15,136 nucleotides of DNA from Sedimentibacter sp. (GTDB lineage: Bacteria > Bacillota > Clostridia > Tissierellales > Sedimentibacteraceae). The stretch spans positions 1 through 15,136 of the forward strand of contig JAQSYS010000050.1 in NCBI GenBank assembly GCA_029256005.1, given 5' to 3'. The position numbers and the translations under genes were made by a program. A model generated the notes under the pieces. It made no database searches and was not told the DNA's origin. It saw only the letters and a program-made list of their open reading frames with translations. Every line of letters begins with the position of its first letter. Position 1 is the stretch's first letter. This document shows, piece after piece, positions 1-5,851 of this stretch.

Positions 1-197
1 CTAAACAATACAATGTAGAGGAAGAAAGACTCGAAGCATTCAAGGAAAGTCTTTTACAATCAAGCAAAAGTTATATTGAAGAAACTCTTCAAAAGAGAAA
101 AGTTATCAATATGCTTGTAGAAAATGCAGTATTTGTTGAGCCAAAAGAAGAATCTGAAGAAACTTCAGAAGATGTTAAAGAATCAGAAGAAAAATAA
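1..197 (+). CDS. tig: Trigger factor, C-terminal fragment (5' end outside window)
   Basis: Reading codons from position 3 gives an open frame of 64 residues ending at the TAA at 195-197. It includes VEEERLEAFKESLLQ and, a little further on, RKVINMLVENAVF, then a very acidic tail rich in Glu and Ser. This helical end followed by an acidic tail is typical of the C-terminal chaperone domain of trigger factor, the ribosome-bound peptidyl-prolyl isomerase and holdase. The tig-clpP-clpX-lon order downstream supports the call strongly. The ribosome-docking and PPIase domains lie outside the window and cannot be checked. No terminator separates it from clpP, so read-through from tig into clpP is likely. 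Confidence 0.85.
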   Translation, partial: KQYNVEEERLEAFKESLLQSSKSYIEETLQKRKVINMLVENAVFVEPKEESEETSEDVKESEEK

Positions 198-267
198 TTT
201 AAGATTATATTAAGAAAAATAAGTACAATATAAGTATAACAAAATATAATAAATAGGAGGAAATAAG

Positions 268-852
268 ATGGCATTAGTACCTTATGTAATTGAACAAACT
301 GGTAGGGGTGAAAGATCTTACGATATATATTCAAGACTTTTAAAGGACAGAATAATAATATTGAGTGATGAAGTAAATGATGCAACAGCAAGTGTTATAG
401 TTGCACAACTGTTATTCTTGGAATCAGAAGATCCTGATAAGGATATACAATTATATATAAACTCGCCTGGAGGATCAATAACTGCAGGAATGGCAATATA
501 TGACACTATGCAATACATTAAGCCTGATGTATCAACACTTTGTGTTGGTATGGCAGCAAGTATGGGAGCATTTTTGTTATTATCAGGTGCTAAGGGAAAA
601 AGATTTGCTCTTCCTAACTCAGAAATTATGATACATCAACCACTTGGTGGAATGAAAGGTCAGGCATCTGATATAAAGATACATGCAGACAGAATAATTA
701 AAATTAGAGATACCTTGAATAACATCATAAGTGAAAAGACTGGTCAGCCTTTAGCTAAGGTTGAAAATGACACAGACAGAGATAATTTCATGACAGCAGA
801 GGAAGCTAAGGCATATGGGATAATAGATGATATATTATCCAAAAGAAAATAA
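268..852 (+). CDS. clpP: ATP-dependent Clp protease proteolytic subunit ClpP
   Basis: This is the 194-residue serine peptidase that forms the double-heptamer degradation chamber and works with ClpX or ClpC ATPases in the cytoplasm. The catalytic triad is complete: Ser98 in GMAASMGA, His123 in MIHQPLGG and Asp172 in DTDRDNF. The INSPGGS segment (65-70 region) is the family's substrate-binding and oxyanion region. Length is normal. The start is set by AGGAGG at 255-260, seven bases before the ATG. The 70-bp gap from tig holds no CtsR-type heptad repeat or CIRCE palindrome that I can see, so heat-shock control, if any, would act from upstream. It is followed 11 bp later by its partner clpX. Confidence 0.98.
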   Translation: MALVPYVIEQTGRGERSYDIYSRLLKDRIIILSDEVNDATASVIVAQLLFLESEDPDKDIQLYINSPGGSITAGMAIYDTMQYIKPDVSTLCVGMAASMGAFLLLSGAKGKRFALPNSEIMIHQPLGGMKGQASDIKIHADRIIKIRDTLNNIISEKTGQPLAKVENDTDRDNFMTAEEAKAYGIIDDILSKRK

Positions 853-863
853 GGAGTGTTTTA

Positions 864-2123
864 ATGAGCAAAGTCAATGATAAACAAATTAAATGCTCGT
901 TTTGCGGTAAATCTCAAGAGCAGGTAAGAAGGCTCATAGCTGGTCCTGACGTTTATATTTGCGATGAATGTATTGAATTATGTCACAACATTGTAGATGA
1001 CGATATAGATTTATTTGAAGAATATGATTTTTCAGAGTTGCCGAAACCAAAGGAAATAAAGACAAAGCTGGATGAATATGTTATTCAGCAGGATCAAGCA
1101 AAAAAGTCCTTGGCAGTTGCTGTTTACAATCATTATAAGAGAATAAACTACAAGACAAAGGATGACGGCGTAGATATTCAAAAGAGCAACATACTTTTAT
1201 TGGGACCTACAGGAAGTGGAAAGACATACTTGGCACAGACTTTAGCAAAGCTGTTAAATGTTCCGTTTGCAATAGCAGATGCAACATCATTAACTGAAGC
1301 AGGTTATGTGGGAGAAGATGTTGAGAACATATTATTAAAACTTCTGCAGGCTGCAGATTTTGATGTGGAGAGAGCAGAGAAGGGCATTATATATGTTGAC
1401 GAAATTGATAAAATATCAAGGCGATCAGAAAACCCTTCAATTACAAGAGATGTAAGCGGTGAAGGAGTTCAACAAGCCCTTCTGAAAATATTGGAAGGAA
1501 CTGTTGCAAATGTTCCACCGCAAGGCGGAAGAAAACATCCTCATCAGGAGTTCATACAAATAGATACTACTAATATATTGTTTATATTAGGTGGTGCTTT
1601 TGATGGAATAGAAAAAATTATACAAAAAAGAATAGGCAAGAAAAGTATTGGGTTCGGTGCTGAACTAACTGCAAATGCATCTATGGATACAGATAAGTTG
1701 TTGCATCAAGTTCAATCTCAAGATCTTTTGAAGTTCGGATTGATTCCAGAATTTGTTGGAAGAATGCCAGTGGTTGTTGCCTTAGAAAAATTAGATAAAA
1801 AGGCATTAATGTCGATTTTAACAGAACCTAAAAACGCATTGGTTAAACAATACAAGGAATTGTTTAAGATGGATAATGTAGAATTGGAAATTGAGAAGGA
1901 CGCACTAGAAGAAATAGCTGAGAGAGCTCTTACAATTAATACAGGAGCAAGAGGCTTAAGAGGAATTCTTGAAAGTACGATGACAGAGGTAATGTACGAA
2001 ATACCATCAAGAGACGACATTAAAAAATGCGTGATTACTAAGGATACAGTTGTTAATAAAAGTGAGCCTAAATTAGTTATTTCCAAAAAGCCTGTATCTG
2101 ATAAAAAAGAAAATGTTTCATAA
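864..2123 (+). CDS. clpX: ATP-dependent Clp protease ATP-binding subunit ClpX
   Basis: This AAA+ unfoldase feeds tagged or folded substrates into ClpP. The 419-residue protein has the N-terminal zinc-binding domain (Cys11, Cys14, Cys33, Cys36). It then has Walker A GPTGSGKT (114-121), the GYVG pore loop (147-150), Walker B IIYVDEID (175-182), an RKH pore loop (223-225) and the IGF ClpP-docking tripeptide (262-264). The arginine finger lies in EFVGRMP (Arg300), and the sensor-2 motif GARGLR is at 361-366. All key residues are present and the length is normal. Its AAGGAG site (851-856) overlaps the clpP stop codon, so the two genes are co-transcribed and probably translated in step. An intrinsic terminator directly follows its stop. 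Confidence 0.98.
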   Translation: MSKVNDKQIKCSFCGKSQEQVRRLIAGPDVYICDECIELCHNIVDDDIDLFEEYDFSELPKPKEIKTKLDEYVIQQDQAKKSLAVAVYNHYKRINYKTKDDGVDIQKSNILLLGPTGSGKTYLAQTLAKLLNVPFAIADATSLTEAGYVGEDVENILLKLLQAADFDVERAEKGIIYVDEIDKISRRSENPSITRDVSGEGVQQALLKILEGTVANVPPQGGRKHPHQEFIQIDTTNILFILGGAFDGIEKIIQKRIGKKSIGFGAELTANASMDTDKLLHQVQSQDLLKFGLIPEFVGRMPVVVALEKLDKKALMSILTEPKNALVKQYKELFKMDNVELEIEKDALEEIAERALTINTGARGLRGILESTMTEVMYEIPSRDDIKKCVITKDTVVNKSEPKLVISKKPVSDKKENVS

Positions 2124-2149
2124 ACTGCCTGCCTTAGCAGGCAGTTTTT
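2122..2149 (+). terminator. Intrinsic terminator between clpX and lon
   Basis: A perfect 8-bp GC-rich stem (CTGCCTGC at 2125-2132, GCAGGCAG at 2137-2144) has a CTTA loop and continues into flanking A-T pairs. The TTTTT run at 2145-2149 follows at once. This is a textbook rho-independent terminator. It starts inside the clpX stop codon and ends only 14 bp before the lon start codon, so lon mRNA must come from read-through or processing unless it starts elsewhere. Confidence 0.88.
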
Positions 2150-2163
2150 ACTAAGGAGATTAT

Positions 2164-4497
2164 ATGATAGATAATTACAGCATTGAGAAAAGAACCCTTC
2201 CTTTGATTCCAATCAGAGGTATAGGAATATTTCCTGATACGGTTATCCATTTTGATATTGGAAGAGAAAAGTCAATCAATGCATTAGAAGAGGCAATGCT
2301 TGAAGATTCAGACATATTCCTGACGGTTCAAAAAGAAGCGGATATAGATTCGCCTAAGGAAGATGATTTTTATGAAGTAGGCGTAATATGTAAGATAAAA
2401 CAAATGATAAAAATGCCTGGAGACAACATAAGAGTTTTAGTTGAAGGAATAACAAGAGCAAAAATATCTTCGATTAAACAAGAAGATCCATATTTTGAAG
2501 TAAATCTTGATGAATATATTTATAATGACGTTATGGATTTAAGTGATGAGCTTGAGGCTATGGTTAGACTTACTCTTGACAATTTTGAAGAATATTCATA
2601 TGTTTATACAAAGATAGCACCTGATGCTATAATTTCTCTAAAGGAAATTAAAAACCCAGATAAATTAGCAGATGTGGTTTCATCTTATATTTATTTAAAA
2701 CCTGAGCAAAAACAAAATTTACTGGAGATTTTTGATCCCTACGCAAGACTTGAAACAATAAATACATTCTTGACAAAAGAAATCAAGGTTTTGGAAATAG
2801 AAAATGAAATTAGTGATATTGTAAAAAAACAAGTCAGTGAATTCCAAAAAGATTATTATTTAAAGGAACAATTACGAGCAATTCAAAAAGAGCTTGGTGA
2901 AGATGAAAGTACAGAATTTGAAGTAGATGAATATTTAAAGAGAATTTCTGCTGCTCACATGCCAAAGGAAGTAAGGGAAAAGGCTGAGAAGGAAATAAAC
3001 AAGCTTTTAAAAATTTCTTCGAGCTCACCCGACGCAGGGGTTATCAGAACTTACGTAGATTGGCTTATTGACCTGCCATGGGATAAGAAAACCAAGGACA
3101 ATACAGATTTAAAGAAAGCAAGAGAAATATTATCTCAAGACCATTATGGGCTGGAAGAAGTAAAAGAAAGAATTTTAGAATATTTGGCAGTAAAAAATAT
3201 TAACAAAAATATGAAGGGACCAATATTATGCTTTGTGGGACCTCCAGGAGTTGGAAAAACTTCTATTGCAAAATCAATAGCAAGAGCTATGAATAGAAAA
3301 TATGTGCGCATATCCCTTGGAGGGGTAAGAGATGAAGCTGAAATAAGAGGTCACAGAAGAACATATATAGGAGCAATTCCGGGAAGAATAATTTCATCTA
3401 TAGCTAAGGTTAAAGTAAACAATCCTGTTTTCCTTTTGGACGAAATTGACAAGCTTGCAGGAGATTACAAGGGCGATCCTGCTTCAGCTCTTTTAGAAGC
3501 ACTGGACCCAGAACAAAACAATACATTTACGGATCATTATATTGAGGCTCCATTCAATTTGGAGAATGTTATGTTTATAACCACAGCAAATTCTACTTCT
3601 ACAATTCCTGAACCACTGTTAGACAGAATGGAAGTTATTGAATTATCAGGTTATACAGATAATGAAAAAAGAAATATTGCAGAAAAGTATTTGGTTATTA
3701 AGCAAATAAAAGAACATGGTTTAAAAGAGAATCAGATAAAAATTTCAGAAAATGCAATAACTGAGATTATTGAACGATATACAAGAGAATCTGGAGTTAG
3801 AAATTTAGAAAGAAATATAGGAAAACTTGTTAGAAAAACTGCCGTTCAAATTGTAGAAAATAATAAAAAATCAATTTCAATAAATTCAAGTAATTTAAAA
3901 AATTACTTAGGCATACCGAAGTATGATTATGACCTTGCATATGAAGAAGACCAAGTTGGTGTGGTAACAGGGCTGGCATGGACTCAGGTTGGTGGCGAAA
4001 CTCTTTTCATAGAAGTTAACACTATGAAGGGTGACGGAAAGCTGCAGCTTACAGGAAAGCTTGGGGATGTAATGAAGGAATCTGCTATGGCTGCTATCAG
4101 TTATATTAAAGCAAATGCAGAAAAATTCAATATTGATTATAATCTGTTCAAGGAAACTGATATTCATATACATGTGCCTGAAGGAGCAATTCCTAAGGAT
4201 GGACCTTCAGCAGGTATTACTATGGCGACTGCTGTAATTTCTGCACTTACAAAGAGAGCTGTAAGAAAAGATGTTGCAATGACTGGTGAGATAACTATAA
4301 CAGGCAGAGTGTTGCCAATAGGTGGCCTAAAAGAAAAACTTCTGGCTGCAAAAAGAGCAGGTATCAAAAAAGTGGTTTTAAGCACTAAAAACAAGCCGGA
4401 TGTTTCCAAAATCGATCCTAAAATTATTCGTTCAATAGAAATTGTATTTGCGGATAGAATTGAAGATGTAGTTAAACATGCTATAAGAGAACAATAG
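2164..4497 (+). CDS. lon: ATP-dependent protease Lon (LonA type)
   Basis: This is a cytoplasmic hexameric AAA+ serine protease for damaged and regulatory proteins. The 777 residues show the LonA layout. There is an N-terminal substrate-binding domain (about 10-200), a helical coiled segment (about 205-300), Walker A GPPGVGKT (359-366) and Walker B FLLDEIDK (423-430). The C-terminal protease domain carries the Ser-Lys dyad: Ser682 in PKDGPSAG and Lys725 in GGLKEKLL. The long N-terminal domain and lack of transmembrane segments argue against LonB. The start has the AAGGAG site at 2153-2158, downstream of the clpX terminator. The stop codon lies in the first unit of a tandem 11-bp repeat. Lon next to engB is a conserved Firmicute pairing. 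Confidence 0.97.
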   Translation: MIDNYSIEKRTLPLIPIRGIGIFPDTVIHFDIGREKSINALEEAMLEDSDIFLTVQKEADIDSPKEDDFYEVGVICKIKQMIKMPGDNIRVLVEGITRAKISSIKQEDPYFEVNLDEYIYNDVMDLSDELEAMVRLTLDNFEEYSYVYTKIAPDAIISLKEIKNPDKLADVVSSYIYLKPEQKQNLLEIFDPYARLETINTFLTKEIKVLEIENEISDIVKKQVSEFQKDYYLKEQLRAIQKELGEDESTEFEVDEYLKRISAAHMPKEVREKAEKEINKLLKISSSSPDAGVIRTYVDWLIDLPWDKKTKDNTDLKKAREILSQDHYGLEEVKERILEYLAVKNINKNMKGPILCFVGPPGVGKTSIAKSIARAMNRKYVRISLGGVRDEAEIRGHRRTYIGAIPGRIISSIAKVKVNNPVFLLDEIDKLAGDYKGDPASALLEALDPEQNNTFTDHYIEAPFNLENVMFITTANSTSTIPEPLLDRMEVIELSGYTDNEKRNIAEKYLVIKQIKEHGLKENQIKISENAITEIIERYTRESGVRNLERNIGKLVRKTAVQIVENNKKSISINSSNLKNYLGIPKYDYDLAYEEDQVGVVTGLAWTQVGGETLFIEVNTMKGDGKLQLTGKLGDVMKESAMAAISYIKANAEKFNIDYNLFKETDIHIHVPEGAIPKDGPSAGITMATAVISALTKRAVRKDVAMTGEITITGRVLPIGGLKEKLLAAKRAGIKKVVLSTKNKPDVSKIDPKIIRSIEIVFADRIEDVVKHAIREQ

Positions 4498-4562
4498 AAG
4501 AATAATTAAGGAACAATAGAAGAATAATAGAAGAATAATTGAAGAACAATTGAAGAACAATT
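4486..4562 (+). repeat. Seven-unit tandem 11-bp repeat spanning the lon stop codon
   Basis: Seven consecutive 11-bp units run from 4486 to 4562. The units are AGAGAACAATA, GAAGAATAATT, AAGGAACAATA, GAAGAATAATA, GAAGAATAATT and then two copies of GAAGAACAATT, followed by a partial GATGAA. The first unit holds the last codons of lon and the TA of its TAG stop, so the array looks like repeated duplication of the lon end. Because the stop is in unit one, copy-number change would leave the Lon protein intact. The unit length is close to one helical turn of DNA. Confidence 0.85.
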
Positions 4563-4577
4563 GATGAAAAGTAAACA

Positions 4578-4612
4578 TTGGCTGAATGATTGACCTGCAA
4601 TCGTTCAGCTAA
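4578..4612 (+). terminator. Long hairpin between lon and engB (weak terminator or other RNA structure)
   Basis: GCTGAATGATT (4581-4591) pairs with AATCGTTCAGC (4599-4609) through ten Watson-Crick pairs and one G-U pair, with a short GACCTGC loop. Three further pairs (one G-U) extend the base. The following bases, TAAGTTCTATG, lack a clean T-run, so this is not a convincing intrinsic terminator. It could instead stabilise the lon 3' end or affect engB expression. Confidence 0.55.
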
Positions 4613-4640
4613 GTTCTATGCTACGTTCAATCATAAGAAA

Positions 4641-4645
4641 AGGGG
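4641..4645 (+). promoter_or_regulatory. Shine-Dalgarno site deciding the engB start
   Basis: AGGGG lies five bases before the ATG at 4651. The in-frame ATG at 4618 has no such site upstream and lies just after the hairpin at 4578-4612. This decides in favour of 4651. Confidence 0.75.
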
Positions 4646-4650
4646 TTAAA

Positions 4651-5250
4651 ATGATAATTAGAAAATCAGAATTATTAATTACAGCTGCAAAAAAGGAACA
4701 GTATCCCGAAACAGTTGTACCGGAAATAGCTTTTGCAGGTAAATCTAATGTTGGAAAATCATCGATGATTAATGCGATGTTAAACAGAAAAAGCCTTGCT
4801 AGAACAAGCTCTTCCCCGGGAAAAACGCAAACTATAAATTTTTATAATATTAATGACATGCTAAACTTCGTTGACTTGCCTGGATATGGATATGCAAAGG
4901 TATCAAAGACAGAACAAGAAAAATGGGCAAAAATGATTGACATATTTTTGCATAACAGGCCGCAGCTAAGAGAAATAATTCTTCTTGTTGATATAAGGCA
5001 TGAACCAGGCAAAAATGATCTTCAAATGTACGAATGGATTAAAAACTGTGGTTATACGGGGTATGTAATTGCAGCAAAGGCAGACAAATTATCAAGATCT
5101 CAACAAATACGAAGTGTTGATGTAATTAAAAAGGTATTAGATATTAAGGATAATAAATTAGTTTTTCCGTTTTCAGCAGTGACTAAATCTGGAGTAGAAG
5201 AAATATGGGATTTGCTTGAAGGATTACTGGGTATAGAGAAAGAGATATAA
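4651..5250 (+). CDS. engB: Ribosome biogenesis GTPase EngB (YsxC/YihA)
   Basis: This is a small essential TRAFAC-class GTPase that helps late assembly of the 50S ribosomal subunit. From the ATG at 4651 it is 199 residues, a normal family length. G1 is GKSNVGKS (30-37). The G2 region is SPGKTQTINFY (55-65), followed by G3 DLPG (75-78) and a G5-like FSAVTKSG (174-181). The G4 box reads AKAD (142-145) where T/NKxD is usual, a mild departure at the first position. A longer frame from 4618 adds 11 residues (MLRSIIRKGVK) with no family likeness, so the shorter start is preferred. It follows lon, as in Bacillus-type genomes, and has no recognisable promoter of its own. Confidence 0.95.
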   Translation: MIIRKSELLITAAKKEQYPETVVPEIAFAGKSNVGKSSMINAMLNRKSLARTSSSPGKTQTINFYNINDMLNFVDLPGYGYAKVSKTEQEKWAKMIDIFLHNRPQLREIILLVDIRHEPGKNDLQMYEWIKNCGYTGYVIAAKADKLSRSQQIRSVDVIKKVLDIKDNKLVFPFSAVTKSGVEEIWDLLEGLLGIEKEI

Positions 5251-5279
5251 AATTCGACAAACATAAAAATTTATCCGTG

Positions 5280-5331
5280 ACAATTAATATATAAAACGTT
5301 TAAGGCCTAATATTCAGGGTATATTAATTGT
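5280..5331 (+). repeat. Perfect 12-bp inverted repeat framing the promoter
   Basis: ACAATTAATATA (5280-5291) and TATATTAATTGT (5320-5331) are exact reverse complements with 28 bp between them. The left arm sits just upstream of the putative -35 element. The right arm overlaps the last three bases of the -10 element and the expected transcription start. The ATTAAT cores are exactly 40 bp apart. The layout suggests a paired operator, but the arms are A/T-rich, so chance cannot be excluded. Confidence 0.55.
5298..5322 (+). promoter_or_regulatory. Sigma-B-type promoter
   Basis: GTTTAA (5298-5303) and GGGTAT (5317-5322) match the Bacillus sigma-B -35 and -10 consensus at all twelve bases, with a 13-bp spacer inside the accepted range. 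Transcription would start near 5329, giving a leader of about 18 nt that keeps the GGAGGA site (5335-5340). The gene it would drive resembles the anti-sigma kinase RsbW. I found no competing sigma-A promoter in this gap. Confidence 0.65.
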
Positions 5332-5346
5332 ACTGGAGGAGTTACA

Positions 5347-5733
5347 ATGGATTATAGATTTGAAAAAAAAGTCCAAAGCGACATAAAAGGCGTTAAGAAT
5401 ATTGTTGAAGAAATACTTCAGAATATCGTGGACATAATAAATGAGAATATCTTTTTTAACACTAAGATAATTTTATATGAATTAGTTATTAATGGAGTAT
5501 TACATGGTAATTGTCAAGACATTAATAAATCTTTAAGCATTAAGGTGATGATAAACAATTCATGCATAATTATTGAAGTAACAGATGAAGGTACAGGAAT
5601 AATATATAAACATAAATCGTTTGGTGATTATGATTTTTGTGAATCCGGAAGAGGCTTGATGTTGGTTGAAGGGTTATCTGATAAGTTCACTGTGGACGGA
5701 AATAGAGTCACATGTATACAATACTTAAAATAA
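5347..5733 (+). CDS. RsbW/SpoIIAB-like anti-sigma ATP-binding protein, orphan
   Basis: The 128-residue protein has a GHKL-type (HATPase_c_2) ATP-binding fold. The N box is in ELVINGVLHGN (Glu45, Asn49), the G1 box in DEGTGI (80-85) and the G2 region in SGRGLMLVEGLSD (100-112), ending in a short strand. Family members are anti-sigma factors and serine kinases that bind a sigma factor and phosphorylate an RsbV/SpoIIAA-like antagonist. It is shorter than typical RsbW. No rsbV or sigma gene adjoins it, so the partner is unknown and could be a response regulator or another STAS protein. The start is set by GGAGGA at 5335-5340. It sits alone between a sigma-B-type promoter and a terminator, so it is probably monocistronic. 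Confidence 0.8.
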   Translation: MDYRFEKKVQSDIKGVKNIVEEILQNIVDIINENIFFNTKIILYELVINGVLHGNCQDINKSLSIKVMINNSCIIIEVTDEGTGIIYKHKSFGDYDFCESGRGLMLVEGLSDKFTVDGNRVTCIQYLK

Positions 5734-5761
5734 TCTTTATATTCATAATGTTATTTGATAT

Positions 5762-5790
5762 AATAGACACTGCCAAGTGTTTATTTTTTT
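5762..5790 (+). terminator. Intrinsic terminator after the RsbW-like gene
   Basis: AATAGACACT (5762-5771) pairs with AGTGTTTATT (5776-5785) through ten pairs including one G-U, around a GCCA loop. It is followed by a continuing T-run to 5790. This closes the RsbW-like gene as a single unit. Confidence 0.75.
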
Positions 5791-5851
5791 GCTTGCACTT
5801 GCCCTAACCCTATTTTTATAGCTTTTTTCTAACTTGCACTAAGGAGATACC

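Noticed and set aside
245..250. TATAAT before clpP as a promoter
   Set aside because: The -10 match is perfect, but the -35 (AGTACA) is poor and transcription would start inside the ribosome site. AT-rich spacers make such matches common.
198..267. CtsR or CIRCE heat-shock operator before clpP
   Set aside because: I looked for the GGTCAAA heptad repeat and the CIRCE inverted repeat in this gap and found neither.
1718..2212. Long minus-strand open frame opposite clpX/lon
   Set aside because: It is antisense to a clearly conserved gene, spans the clpX terminator, has no ribosome site or family likeness, and comes from the base composition of the coding strand. The other minus-strand frames in the window fail for the same reasons.
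4618..4650. Upstream ATG start for engB
   Set aside because: No ribosome site precedes it, the extra 11 residues do not resemble EngB proteins, and the ATG at 4651 has a clear AGGGG.
5756..5764. TGATATAAT extended -10 before the helicase gene
   Set aside because: Transcription would start inside the terminator hairpin at 5762-5790 and be ended at once; the -35 is weak.
5792..5840. CTTGCACT direct repeat (5792-5799 and 5833-5840)
   Set aside because: Only two 8-bp copies 41 bp apart with no promoter or symmetry around them; likely chance.
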